Under the pieces are notes generated by a model. It ran no database searches. It saw nothing but the letters and a program-made list of their open reading frames with translations, and was not told where the DNA came from. Below, piece by piece: positions 48,782 to 57,106 of a stretch of 64,000 nt of DNA. Each line of letters starts with the position of its first letter. The first letter of the stretch is position 1. The stretch spans positions 533,016 to 597,015 of the forward strand of contig NZ_CM001024.1 of NCBI RefSeq assembly GCF_000160775.2, given 5' to 3'. Source of the DNA: Aeromicrobium marinum DSM 15272 (lineage in GTDB: Bacteria; Actinomycetota; Actinomycetes; Propionibacteriales; Nocardioidaceae). The translations under genes and the position numbers were made by a program.

Positions 48782-50032
48782 TCAGGTCGTGGGTGACCGG
48801 TCCGTCCCACGTTCGATGCCCTTGCGCCAGGCGCTGAACGAGGTGAGCCGCTGCTCGACCGGCCGGGCCAACCAGGGCCAGGGGTGCAGCGCAGCGATCG
48901 GAAGGCGTGGTGCCCGCCGGGCGAATCTCGGCACCGGGGCGAACGTGACCGCGACCGGCGTGCCGGCCAGCTCCTCGGTGACCCGGCCGAGGCGCACCTC
49001 GACCTCGCGCCGCTCCGCCAGGTCGGCCAGGCACTCGGTGAGGAACACCAGGCGCTTGCCCGACAGCTGCCACGACCGCAGCAGGGGCTCGTCGAACACG
49101 AAGACGACCGGCAGGTCCGGGTGAGCCGTGAGCGCGGGGTCGGCGTCTCCCAGTGACTCCGCGGTCAGCCAGACGGCGGCCGGGTCACCGTCGACGACGG
49201 GGGACTTCGGGCCGGGTCCCGAGGCGCCCGCCGCCCGACCGGCGCGGACCGGGCTGTCCTCGACCGCGGGGCCGGCCTGGGCCTCGGGCCACTCCTGCAC
49301 GGGGCAGGCCTCCCTCAGCACGCACGAGCGGCACAGCTGCGGGGCCCGCTTCTCGACCTGCCACCGACTGAAGCCGTAGGGTTTACCGGTCCCGGTGCCG
49401 ACCGTCCACTGCCAGCCCAGACGGTTCGCGGCCCGTGAGCCGTCGAGCAGGTGTCGGAAGAAGTCGTCCTCGCCGTCGCGCCAGTGCCGGCCGTGCCGCA
49501 CCGTCCAGTGCGAGGCCCACCACATGCGGGTCTGGTTCACCAGCCAGCCGTCGTCCTTCAGCTCGCGGCGCACCGCAGCCGTGCACGCCATCTGCTCGTC
49601 CCACTGCGGGTCCGCTGCCGGGCGGGGTGGGTCGAATCGCAGTGGCTCGGCCGTCGCGGTCCCCAGTCGGGCGTAGAGGTGACGCGCGTACTCCTGCCAC
49701 AGCAGCTCGTCGCGGTAGCGGCGGCGGTCCGACGCGGGAGCGTCGGTCACCGCGTCCCACACCGTCGGCAGGTCGAGCAGTCCGTGACGGATGTAGGGGG
49801 ACATCCGGCTGGCGCCACGCGCCCGCTCGGGGAGCACGGTGGAGCGTGAGCGCGAGTACCCGGTGATGTCGAGCGTGGCGAGGGCTCCGTCGGCCGCCGT
49901 CTGGCCACCGCGGTGCCCGCCCGGCCGGATCCCCTCCGGGCCCTCGAGGGTCAGGTGACCCAGATGGGTACCCACCCAGGCCAGCAGGGCGTCGGTGTCG
50001 TCGACGTGGGGCAGCGGCGGGAGGGCAGGCAC
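48782..50032 (-). CDS. Photolyase-like FAD protein with apparently permuted domains
   Basis: The 416-aa protein starts directly with the helical FAD-binding domain normally at the C-terminus of photolyases: SRMSPYIRHGLLDLPTVWDA, ELLWQEYARHLYARLG, GWLVNQTRMWWASHWTVRHG and ANRLGWQWTVGTGTGKPYGF. Cysteines follow in RAPQLCRSCVLREACP (C234, C237, C243), with C150 earlier. This resembles the spacing of the iron-sulfur photolyase group (C350, C438, C441, C454 in PhrB). After a Pro/Gly linker (about 250-305) comes an alpha/beta segment (VVFVFDEPLLRSWQLSGKRL, FLTECLADLAERREVEV). That segment looks like the antenna domain usually at the N-terminus. Repair activity is unproven. Confidence 0.72.
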   Translation of the reverse strand: MPALPPLPHVDDTDALLAWVGTHLGHLTLEGPEGIRPGGHRGGQTAADGALATLDITGYSRSRSTVLPERARGASRMSPYIRHGLLDLPTVWDAVTDAPASDRRRYRDELLWQEYARHLYARLGTATAEPLRFDPPRPAADPQWDEQMACTAAVRRELKDDGWLVNQTRMWWASHWTVRHGRHWRDGEDDFFRHLLDGSRAANRLGWQWTVGTGTGKPYGFSRWQVEKRAPQLCRSCVLREACPVQEWPEAQAGPAVEDSPVRAGRAAGASGPGPKSPVVDGDPAAVWLTAESLGDADPALTAHPDLPVVFVFDEPLLRSWQLSGKRLVFLTECLADLAERREVEVRLGRVTEELAGTPVAVTFAPVPRFARRAPRLPIAALHPWPWLARPVEQRLTSFSAWRKGIERGTDRSPTT

Positions 50033-50089
50033 CTGACCAGCGTGGCAGCGGATCGGCCTCGCGACGAGTCGAGCGTCCCGCTCCGGCGA

Positions 50090-50365
50090 TCAGCCGTTGC
50101 GCCGCGTGTCACCGACCCACGTCGACGGTGGATCGCTGGAGGGGAAGGACTCCTCGGACATCTCGTCGGCCAGGTCGTCGGCGTCCCAGGTCGCGTCCGG
50201 CTGATGGTCACCGGACTCCGGACGCATACGCATCGGGGCGTCGCCCCGTCCGCCGGCTCGGCCGTCGACCATGGCGGCCCACGCCTGTTCGGCCGACTGC
50301 GGTGGTTCGTCGGGCCCGGTGTCCTCGTCCGGCCAGGGCGATGGGGCCTCGTGCGATGTCGTCAT
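50090..50365 (-). CDS. Small acidic hypothetical protein
   Basis: I choose the ATG at 50365 (91 aa). The product is acidic and Pro/Ser-rich (SPWPDEDTGPDEPPQSAEQA), then AWDADDLADEMSE-like and a conserved-looking end ESFPSSDPPSTW. The E-x-FPxSDPPS tail is seen in small actinobacterial proteins of unknown function. No signal or membrane segment. It is between the exchanger and the photolyase-like gene, all minus strand. Confidence 0.6.
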   Translation of the reverse strand: MTTSHEAPSPWPDEDTGPDEPPQSAEQAWAAMVDGRAGGRGDAPMRMRPESGDHQPDATWDADDLADEMSEESFPSSDPPSTWVGDTRRNG

Positions 50366-50422
50366 GGCCACCTCTTCCTCGTCACCGGCTCCGTACCCCG
50401 GTGGTCGTCGCTCATGCAGCCG

Positions 50423-51520
50423 TCACGAACCGCCCGTGGACCGTTCGTCCAGCGCCTGCCGGCGGCCCCGTGCGAGCCCCACCTCGTAGGTCGTGAACAC
50501 GACGAGGGTGATCGCCACGAGGGGGAGCACGAACCACAGCATGACCGAGGTGAAGCCGTCGAGGGCGTCGTGCTGCGTCGCGGCGAGTACCAGATACCCC
50601 AGGTAGGCCGTGTACAGGGCGACGAACAGCACTCCCTCCCACCGGGACACGACGAAGCCGGTGAAGGCGATCGGCAGCAGGGCCACCGCGGCGGCGAGCA
50701 TGAGGGGCAGGTCGAGGGCGATCGCCGCGTCCGGCACCGGGATGCCGCCGCTGAAGACGAGCGCCGGCAGGCCGAGCACCATGCCGATGTTGAAGATGTT
50801 GCTGCCGATGATGTTGCCCACCGCCAGGTCGCGCTCGCCGCGACGCAGCGCGACGATCGAGGTGGCCAGCTCCGGCAGCGAGGTGCCGATCGCCACGACC
50901 GTGAGGCCCACCACCAGGCTGCTGACACCGAAGTCGGTCGCGATGTTGACCGCCCCGTCCACCAGCACGTTGGCCCCGGCCACCAGGACACCGATGCCCG
51001 CGATCACCAGCAGGAGGGCGAGCGGCGTCGATGGCCGGCCTCCGTCGCCGTCGTCCAGGTCGAGCGCCTCGCGGCGCCCGATGAGCACGGTCAGGACCGA
51101 GTGTCCGACGAGGCAGGCGATCAGCACGAGGCCGTCCCACCACTGCAGGTTGCCGTCGAGCGACAGCACGAGGAACAGCACGGAGATGCCGACCATGACG
51201 GGCAGGTCGAACCGCACCAGCTGGCGCTTGACCAGCAGCGGCGCGACCGCGGCCGAGAGGCCGAGGATGAGCAGGATGTTGGCGATGTTGCTGCCGACGA
51301 CGTTGCCCACCGCGAGGCCGGGTTCGCCGCTCGCGACGGCGTCGAGGGTGACGGCCAGCTCGGGTGCCGACGTGGCCGCCGACACCACGATCAGTCCGAC
51401 CACGAGGGGGCTGATGCCGACGGTCCGGGCGACGGCCGAGGCTCCCCTGACGAGGAGTTCGCCACCGCCGATCAGCAGGACCAACCCGGCGAGGACGCGA
51501 CCGACATCGAGGATCTCCAC
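50423..51520 (-). CDS. Sodium/calcium exchanger family protein (YrbG-like)
   Basis: The 365-aa protein has two five-helix repeats with the exchanger signatures SAATSAPELAVTLDA (first) and AIGTSLPELATSIVA (second), plus GNVVGSNIANILLILG and GNIIGSNIFNIGMVLG. The Glu in each PEL motif binds the cation. Such proteins swap Na+ or H+ for Ca2+ across the inner membrane. The acidic loop between repeats (LDLDDGDGG) may sense Ca2+. The start at 51520 is supported by MEILDVGRVLAGLVLL entering helix 1. Confidence 0.93.
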   Translation of the reverse strand: MEILDVGRVLAGLVLLIGGGELLVRGASAVARTVGISPLVVGLIVVSAATSAPELAVTLDAVASGEPGLAVGNVVGSNIANILLILGLSAAVAPLLVKRQLVRFDLPVMVGISVLFLVLSLDGNLQWWDGLVLIACLVGHSVLTVLIGRREALDLDDGDGGRPSTPLALLLVIAGIGVLVAGANVLVDGAVNIATDFGVSSLVVGLTVVAIGTSLPELATSIVALRRGERDLAVGNIIGSNIFNIGMVLGLPALVFSGGIPVPDAAIALDLPLMLAAAVALLPIAFTGFVVSRWEGVLFVALYTAYLGYLVLAATQHDALDGFTSVMLWFVLPLVAITLVVFTTYEVGLARGRRQALDERSTGGS

Positions 51521-51625
51521 GACCAGATCCTAGGGCGCGACCCGCGGCCGGGCACCGTCCATGTCGGCGTCACCCACCGTTCGGGTGCTGGACACGCGGC
51601 CCCGGGTGCTGTAGACGAGAGGATC

Positions 51626-52414
51626 ATGCAGGAGCGACAGACCGCGCCCGCGGCCTCATCGGGCTCGCGGCTGCTGGCGGCCGCCTTGGAACTGGGGCTG
51701 GTCGCGGTCGTGTACCTGCTCTACCGGGCCGGCCGGATGGTGACCCTGGACGCCGAGCGCACGGCCCTGGCCAACGCCGTCGACGTCAGGAACCTCCAGC
51801 AGGCCCTGCGCCTGCCGTCCGAGGCGTCCCTGCAGGCCCTGGTGCCGTCGATCGACCTGTTGGAGTCCGCCAACGTCTACTACGTGGCGGTCCACTTCCC
51901 GGTCACCATCGGATTCCTGCTGTGGGGGTACCTGCGGCGTCCGCGGGCCGAGTACGTCTGGGCCCGCAACCTCATGGTCGTGCAGACGGCGTTCTCGGTG
52001 GTCCTGCACATCGTGTATCCCCTCGCGCCGCCGCGGATGTTCCCTGACTGGGGTTTCGTCGACACGATGACGGTCTACGGTCCCTCGGCCTACGACGGTG
52101 CCAGCGCGGCCGTGGCGAACCAGTACGCCGCCATGCCCAGCCTGCACGTCGGGTGGTCGGTGCTGATCGCCGTGGTGGTCTCGCGCACCGGCCCCGCGAT
52201 CCTGCGGCGACTGGCCGTCGCTCACGCGGCGGTCACGATCACGGTCGTGACGGTCACGGCCAACCACTGGTTCCTCGACGGAGCGGTGGCGGTGGGACTG
52301 CTCGGGCTGGCCCTCCTGGTGTTCCCCGCCCCCGGGGTGTCCCGCCTGCCGCTGGTGCGTCCGCGCTTCGAGAGGCTGCGGCAGCCGGCCCGTGAGGAGC
52401 AGGCGCGCCGGTGA
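51626..52414 (+). CDS. PAP2-superfamily membrane phosphatase / AUR1-like
   Basis: I choose the ATG at 51626 with GAGAGGATC before it (262 aa); the longer upstream frame is antisense to the exchanger. The protein has about six membrane helices and the PAP2 active-site blocks: YPLAPPRMFPDWG (C1-type), AAMPSLHVGWSV (C2) and TANHWFLDGAVA (C3), with catalytic His in PSLH and NHW. Relatives act as lipid phosphatases or inositolphosphotransferases at the membrane. The C-terminus is a basic tail. Confidence 0.88.
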   Translation: MQERQTAPAASSGSRLLAAALELGLVAVVYLLYRAGRMVTLDAERTALANAVDVRNLQQALRLPSEASLQALVPSIDLLESANVYYVAVHFPVTIGFLLWGYLRRPRAEYVWARNLMVVQTAFSVVLHIVYPLAPPRMFPDWGFVDTMTVYGPSAYDGASAAVANQYAAMPSLHVGWSVLIAVVVSRTGPAILRRLAVAHAAVTITVVTVTANHWFLDGAVAVGLLGLALLVFPAPGVSRLPLVRPRFERLRQPAREEQARR

Positions 52415-52439
52415 GGCCGGCGGTGCGACCGGGTGTGGG

Positions 52440-52878
52440 TCAGCCGGTCGTCCGGGGGGTCATGGTGCGTGCTGTCCCGAGCCAGGTGGCGCAGAGTCGC
52501 TCGGTGTCGCCGTCGACCGCGTAGACCTCGGCCGCGCAGGTGGTGAGCAGCCGGCCGGCGTCGACGACCCGCCCCACGGCGCGGAGGCCGGTGCCCGTGG
52601 CGGGAGCGACCAGCTTGATCGTCCCCGTCGATCGTCGCGGCCCAGGAGCCCGGTGCGAGCAGCGTCCCGGCGGCGGAGACCCCGGCGCAGTCGCCCGCGG
52701 CGAACACGGCCGCGGCCTGCAGCTGACCCGGACGAAACGTCATCGCCTCGGCGATCGGGGTGCGCAGCTCCACGTGGCCACGTGCCAGTGCGGTGAACTC
52801 GATGCCGAGCGTGCGCGCCATCGGCATCGCGAGGACGGCGTCGCGGACATGGGTCAGGGTGGGGTCGATGTCGGTCAT
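52440..52878 (-). pseudogene. PaaI-family thioesterase with a frameshift
   Basis: From the ATG at 52878 the hot-dog protein reads MTDIDPTLTHVRDAVLAMPM, FRPGQLQAAAVFAAGDCAG and GSWAATID. At a run of four C (52623-52626, G on the coding strand) the family-like frame is lost. One base fewer restores GTIKLVAPATGTGLRAVGRV and a proper end TMTPRTTG with a stop at 52440. One extra base therefore breaks the gene; it may be a real mutation or a sequencing error. An intact product would be about 145 aa and hydrolyse acyl-CoA esters. It overlaps the MerR-type gene by four bases. Confidence 0.65.
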
Positions 52879-53246
52879 GGGGACTCCTCGAGGGGGTGCG
52901 GACGGCGGGCGTCGAACCACGCCACGTGATCGACCACGCGGCGACGCTGTTCCTGCAGCTCGGCGATCTGGGCGTCGATCTCGGTCAGGCGGGTCTGCAG
53001 GTGTCCGACGTACTCGTCGATGCTCACCCTTCCGGCGGCGTAGCCCGGCGCGATCCGGCCGATCCGGTCGAGCCCGAAGCCGAGGTCCCGGGCCATCGCC
53101 ACGAACGTCACGACGCGCACCGCAGCGTCGTCGAAGTGCCGCACCCCCCGTCCGTCCCGGTGCGCCTGCACCAGCCCGGCCGCCTCCCACCGCCGGAGCC
53201 GGTGGATCGACACCCCGGTCCGCCGGGACAGCTCGGAGACCTTCAC
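52875..53246 (-). CDS. MerR-family regulator
   Basis: I choose the GTG at 53246 (123 aa). The MerR winged helix is VKVSELSRRTGVSIHRLRRW then DGRGVRHFDDAAVRVV, and a dimer helix contains LQTRLTEIDAQIAELQEQ. No metal cysteines are present, so an organic or oxidative signal is more likely than a metal. Its stop overlaps the start of the PaaI-like gene, so it probably controls that gene in a small operon. Confidence 0.88.
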   Translation of the reverse strand: MKVSELSRRTGVSIHRLRRWEAAGLVQAHRDGRGVRHFDDAAVRVVTFVAMARDLGFGLDRIGRIAPGYAAGRVSIDEYVGHLQTRLTEIDAQIAELQEQRRRVVDHVAWFDARRPHPLEESP

Positions 53247-53351
53247 ACCGGTGAACCTAGCGACCCTCGCACGGTGCGAGGCAAGCCCGGGAGCCCGTCC
53301 ACGGCATGCGGTCCGGTCTAGGCTGCTGTCCGGATCGACCGAGGGGGACCC

Positions 53352-53780
53352 ATGACGGACGCGCCGAAGCCCTTCGAGGTGCACGAGCCGGACGTGCTCC
53401 TCCACGGCACGCGGGCCGATCTCGTGGTGGGTGACCTGCTGACCGCCGGGCAGCTGTCCAACTACGGTCGCGACCGCACGGCGAACCACGTCTACGTCAC
53501 CGAGACGCTCGACGCCGCGGCTTGGGGAGCTGAACTCGCCGTCGGAGACGGTCCGCCACGGATCTACGTGGTCGAACCGACCGGGCCGGTGCACGACGAC
53601 CCCAACGTGACCGACCGGAAGTTCCCCGGCAATCCGACCCGGTCGTTCCGCACGACCGATCCGGTCAGGATCGTCGGTGAGCTGGAGGACTGGACCGGGC
53701 ACACTCCCGAACAGATCCGGGCGATGCGTGACGGGCTGGCGCAGCTGGAGCGAGACGGTCGCGCGGTCATCGACGACTGA
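53352..53780 (+). CDS. arr: NAD(+)-rifampin ADP-ribosyltransferase
   Basis: The 142-aa protein matches Arr end to end: LLHGTRADLVVGD, LSNYGRDRTANHVYVTE, RIYVVEPTGPVHDDPNVTDR, FPGNPTRSFRTTDPVRIVGE. The catalytic trio H18, Y48 and D83 corresponds to H19, Y49 and D84 of Mycobacterium smegmatis Arr. It inactivates rifamycins by ADP-ribosylating a hydroxyl group. A ribosome site GAGGGGG precedes the ATG. It stands alone, as chromosomal arr genes of environmental actinobacteria often do. Confidence 0.95.
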   Translation: MTDAPKPFEVHEPDVLLHGTRADLVVGDLLTAGQLSNYGRDRTANHVYVTETLDAAAWGAELAVGDGPPRIYVVEPTGPVHDDPNVTDRKFPGNPTRSFRTTDPVRIVGELEDWTGHTPEQIRAMRDGLAQLERDGRAVIDD

Positions 53781-53812
53781 GCGGCGGGAGCGGGCTTGGC
53801 GCCCTCACTAGT

Positions 53813-53840
53813 CAGTGATACTTCGTACCGGTAGTCACTG
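53813..53840. promoter_or_regulatory. Inverted repeat before padR
   Basis: CAGTGA (53813-53818) and TCACTG (53835-53840) pair around 16 bases, with TAC and GTA extending the symmetry inside. It lies 26 bases before the PadR start and is a likely self-regulatory operator. Confidence 0.5.
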
Positions 53841-53865
53841 TCGCTGAGTAGTCGGAGGTGCCCGC

Positions 53866-54195
53866 ATGGGCAAGCAGATCACCGAGATGCTGAAGGGGAC
53901 GCTGGAGGGCATCGTCCTGGCGTTGCTGTCCGGCCGGTCCGCCTACGGCTACGAGATCACCGCCTCGTTGCGGGACCAGGGCTTCACCGACATCGCCGAG
54001 GGCACCGTCTACGCCCTGCTGATCCGTATCGAGAAGCGCGGCCTGGTCGACGTGGAGAAGGTCCCGTCGGAGAAGGGTCCGCCGCGCAAGGTCTACACGC
54101 TCAACGACCGCGGGCGCGAGCACCTCGAGGAGTTCTGGGCCACCTGGGCCTTCCTCGCCGCCCGCATCGACCGGCTCCACCACGAAGGAGAATGA
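53866..54195 (+). CDS. PadR-family regulator
   Basis: The 109-aa winged-helix protein reads MLKGTLEGIVLALLSGRSAY then GTVYALLIRIEKRGLVDVEK and PPRKVYTLNDRGREHL, the standard PadR pattern, with a C-terminal dimer helix. It overlaps the DUF1048 gene by four bases; this PadR-DUF1048 pair is common. PadR proteins usually repress their own operon until a ligand binds. Confidence 0.92.
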   Translation: MGKQITEMLKGTLEGIVLALLSGRSAYGYEITASLRDQGFTDIAEGTVYALLIRIEKRGLVDVEKVPSEKGPPRKVYTLNDRGREHLEEFWATWAFLAARIDRLHHEGE

Positions 54196-54533
54196 CCATG
54201 TTCCTCACCCGCATGCTCGCCGACAAGCGCCGCTACCGGCAGTACAGGGCTGCCGTGCACGAGCTCCCCGAGAGCCACCGTGCCGCCGTCACCGCACTGG
54301 AGCGCTACTTCCACACCGCAGGGATGATCTCCGACGGACAGGTCGTGCTGACGATGCTGGACGACCTGCTGGACCTGTTCCGGTCCGCGGCGGCCGCCGG
54401 CAGCAGCGTCCACGACGTCGTCGGCGACGACCCGATCGAGTTCGCCGAGGCCTTCCTCGGCAACTACGACGAGGGCCGGTGGATCGTCAAGGAGCGCACC
54501 CGGCTGCTCGCGGCCATCCGAGCGGCAACCTGA
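54192..54533 (+). CDS. DUF1048 protein coupled to padR
   Basis: The 113-aa helical protein has the DUF1048 features: ELPESHRAAVTALERYFHTA, DDLLDLFRSAAAAG and VGDDPIEFAEAFLGNYDEGR. Function is unknown; it may be a regulatory partner of PadR. No membrane segment. It ends 55 bp before the sigma factor gene. Confidence 0.88.
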   Translation: MTMFLTRMLADKRRYRQYRAAVHELPESHRAAVTALERYFHTAGMISDGQVVLTMLDDLLDLFRSAAAAGSSVHDVVGDDPIEFAEAFLGNYDEGRWIVKERTRLLAAIRAAT

Positions 54534-54588
54534 CCCTCTCTGTCGTCCGAGCCGTCGGGCAGAATCGGCGGGACGAGGAGGATCGGCG

Positions 54589-55425
54589 ATGGATCGTACG
54601 GCGGTGTTCGAGCTCGAGCGCGCCCGTCTCGTGACGCTCGCTTCGCGGGTGTTGTCGGACTCCGCGGAGGCTGAGGACGTCGTGCAGCTGGCGTGGTTGC
54701 GGTTGGACTCCACGCAGGCGGACATCCTCAACCTGCCCGGCTGGCTCACCACGGTGACCACCCGGTTGTGCCTCGACCGGTTGCGGGCCCGAGTGCCTGT
54801 CGCAGTCGAGGAGATGCCGGACGAGGTGCACGGCCCCGACCCGACCGAGCGGATCGAGCTCGCCGAGTCGGTCGGGGCCGCGTTGCACGTCGTGCTCGAC
54901 CGGCTCTCGCCTGCTGAGCGGGTCGCGCTGGTGCTGCACGACAGCTTCGGGGTCGAGTTCACCACCGTGGCCGAGATCCTCGACGTCACGCCGGCGGCGG
55001 CCCGTCAGCTGGCGTCCCGGGCCCGGCGCAAGGTCGGCGGCGCGGACGAGGGACACCGCAGGGCCGACGCGCGCGTCGTCGACGCCTTCATGGCGGCGGC
55101 CCGCAACGGCGAGTTCGAGCGGCTCCTCGGGGTGCTCGCTCCTCAGGTCGAGGTCGGATCCGATGCGGCCGCGATCCTGGCCGGGACGCCCGAACGGATC
55201 AGCGGTCGGCAGGAGGTCGCGGAGTTCTTCAACGGCTCGGCGCACGCGGCCCTCCCGGTCACCGTCGGCGGGCGCCCGGGTGCCGCGTGGTTCCATCGGG
55301 GGGAGGCCAAGGTCCTGTTCGACTTCACGGTGCAGGACGGGCTCGTGGGGCGCATCGACTTCCGTGCCGATCCGGACGTGCTTGCCGGCGTCGTCCGCCG
55401 CGCTCCGGACCCGATCGACGACTGA
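54589..55425 (+). CDS. ECF41/SigJ-like sigma factor with SnoaL-like tail
   Basis: The 278-aa protein has sigma-2 (SEAEDVVQLAWLRLD-like, with NLPGWLTTVTTRLCLDRLRA) and sigma-4 (LSPAERVALVLHDSFGVEFT). A C-terminal SnoaL-like domain (about 165-275) follows, containing DAFMAAARNGEFERLLGVLA. ECF41 sigma factors use this fused domain for self-control and usually activate an adjacent small target operon. The next gene, a DUF1059 protein, is a plausible target, though no promoter is identified. Confidence 0.92.
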   Translation: MDRTAVFELERARLVTLASRVLSDSAEAEDVVQLAWLRLDSTQADILNLPGWLTTVTTRLCLDRLRARVPVAVEEMPDEVHGPDPTERIELAESVGAALHVVLDRLSPAERVALVLHDSFGVEFTTVAEILDVTPAAARQLASRARRKVGGADEGHRRADARVVDAFMAAARNGEFERLLGVLAPQVEVGSDAAAILAGTPERISGRQEVAEFFNGSAHAALPVTVGGRPGAAWFHRGEAKVLFDFTVQDGLVGRIDFRADPDVLAGVVRRAPDPIDD

Positions 55426-55500
55426 CCGCCTCGGAGCGGTCACACTTCCGGCGCGGCAGTCGTCAGACAGGTGAACCGACCATCCACGGAGAGGAACCCC

Positions 55501-55752
55501 ATGAAGACCATGACCTGCCGCCAGCTCGGCGGCCCGTGCGACCTGGAGCATCGCGGCGAGACGGCGGACGACGTGATCATCGCTCAGGACCAGCACCTCA
55601 AGGACGCCGAGCAGGCCGGTGACGCCAGCCACCAGGAGGCGCGCGACGCCATGAAGGGCCGGTGGAAGCGACCCAAGAAGTCGCTCGACTGGTACCTCGG
55701 GGCGAAGAAGGCCTTCGCCGATCTGCCGGACGACGAGACGTCGGCGGAGTAG
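55501..55752 (+). CDS. DUF1059-like small protein
   Basis: I choose the ATG at 55501 (83 aa), with GGAGAGGAA upstream; the frame starts earlier at 55471. The N-terminus MKTMTCRQLGGPCDLEHRGE and TADDVIIAQDQHLKD fit DUF1059. Two Cys (TCRQLGGPC) may bind metal or form a redox pair. A basic C-terminal segment (GRWKRPKKSLDW) follows. It probably belongs to the sigma factor's regulon. Confidence 0.8.
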   Translation: MKTMTCRQLGGPCDLEHRGETADDVIIAQDQHLKDAEQAGDASHQEARDAMKGRWKRPKKSLDWYLGAKKAFADLPDDETSAE

Positions 55753-55771
55753 GCCCGGGCCGGCGAGCCGA

Positions 55772-56581
55772 TCAGGTCGTGAGCGGCACGTCGGTCTCGA
55801 CCTCGCGCTGCCAGTCCGCCTTGATGCTGCGCCACTGCTCGTCGGTGTGGCCGCGACGCCAGTACGGCGAGACCGACAGCCGGTCGCGATCGACGATGCC
55901 GCCGGCGAGCAGGTGGCGTCGGACCGCGCGCACCGCGACCGCCTCGCCGTGCACGAACGCACTGACCACGCCGCCCGGGCGAGGGAGCGCCTGGACGGCT
56001 TCGACCAGCAGCGTGTCGGGGTCGCCGGCGGAGCCTCGGCGATGGACCCACTGGACGTCGAGCTCGCCGGGGGAGTGCAGGACGAGCTCGCTGTCGGACG
56101 ACTCGATCTCGACGACGACCACGACGGGCCGGCCCTCGGGCACCGCCTCCGCCGATGCGGCGATGGCCGGCAGAGCGCTCTCGTCGCCGACCAGCAGGTA
56201 GCAGTCCGCGTCGTCGTGCGGGCGGTAGCCGCCGCCGGGCCCCTTCATCTGCAGCCGGTCTCCCGGCTCGGCGTGGGCAGCCCAGCGACCGGCCAGACCG
56301 ACGTCGCCATGGACCACGAAGTCGATGGTGAGCTCGCGGGTGGCCTCGTCCCACCGGCGGACGGTGTACCGACGGGGGAACGGTCTCAGCTCGCGCGGGA
56401 GGTGGCGGATCTCCTGCTCGTCGAACGGCACGGAGTACGGGGCGCCGACGGGCAGGAACGAGGCGTTGACATAGGCGTCGGTGTCCGGCGACGGGGTGAA
56501 GTCCGCGAGCCCCTCGCCGCCGAGGACGACCCTCACCAGGTCCGGCGTCAGCTGCTCGGTGGTCACGACCGTGCCGTACAT
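55772..56581 (-). CDS. Siderophore-interacting protein (ferric-siderophore reductase type)
   Basis: I choose the ATG at 56581 (269 aa), with GAGGAGGAGA before it; the upstream frame covers repeats. The FAD-binding domain carries RRYTVRRWDEATREL and FVVHGDVGLAGRW, then QMKGPGGGYRPHDD, followed by an NAD(P)H domain (YLLVGDESALPAI, YWRRGHTDEQW). Enzymes of the ViuB/SIP family release iron from siderophores by reducing it. It is monocistronic. Confidence 0.92.
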   Translation of the reverse strand: MYGTVVTTEQLTPDLVRVVLGGEGLADFTPSPDTDAYVNASFLPVGAPYSVPFDEQEIRHLPRELRPFPRRYTVRRWDEATRELTIDFVVHGDVGLAGRWAAHAEPGDRLQMKGPGGGYRPHDDADCYLLVGDESALPAIAASAEAVPEGRPVVVVVEIESSDSELVLHSPGELDVQWVHRRGSAGDPDTLLVEAVQALPRPGGVVSAFVHGEAVAVRAVRRHLLAGGIVDRDRLSVSPYWRRGHTDEQWRSIKADWQREVETDVPLTT

Positions 56582-56638
56582 GTGTCTCCTCCTCGATGGG
56601 CTCGCGTCGAGGGTACGTGCGGTCGCCAGCGGGCGTGG

Positions 56639-57034
56639 GGTTCGCCTCGCTGCGCTCACGCCCTCGCAAGCTCGGGCTGGCGAACGCTTCCACTCGTTCG
56701 CCAGGGAGCGGAGCGACCGTGAGGGCGAGGAACGAGCCCGAGGCGGACACTCACGCAAGGTTCGCCTCGCTTCGCTCACGCCCTCGCAAGCTCGGGCTGG
56801 CGAACACCTGGTCGCGACGGCGCGGTGGTTGAGGTGCTGCGAGGAACGAGCAGCCTCGAAACCACGCCCCTCATGGTCGCCAGGGAGCGGAGCGACCGTG
56901 AGGGCGGAGCCCGAGGCGACGCTCACGCAAGGTTCGCCTCGCTTCGCTCACGCCCTCGCAAGCTCGGGCTGGCGAACGCGTGGGTGGTGGTCGCCAGGGA
57001 GCGGAGCGACCGTGAGGGCGGAGCCCGAGGCGAC
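56639..57034. repeat. Array of three A/B hairpin units plus one larger stem
   Basis: Unit A (about 47 bases) starts TTCGCCTCGC and ends GGCTGGCGAA at 56639, 56759 and 56931. Unit B (about 30-45 bases) starts TCGCCAGGGAGCGGAGCGAC and, when complete, ends CCGAGGCGA at 56698, 56877 and 56991. Each begins and ends with inverted TCGCC/GGCGA, so each can fold. Between B1 and B2 another stem (GTGGTT at 56824 with AACCAC at 56861) is present. Copies are nearly identical. No gene lies in 56582-57106. Confidence 0.7.
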
Positions 57035-57106
57035 CTCCGCCAAGGACCTGATGGCCGGGTTTGCGGGCAGAAAGTGGGTGTCAGTGGTGACGTCTAGGTT
57101 GGATGT

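Noticed and set aside
49913-51625. A long upstream extension of the PAP2 gene
   Set aside because: It is antisense to the exchanger gene and has no membrane or family signal.
56639-57034. CRISPR array
   Set aside because: The repeats are not evenly spaced, spacers are not uniform, modules are of two kinds, and no cas gene is near.
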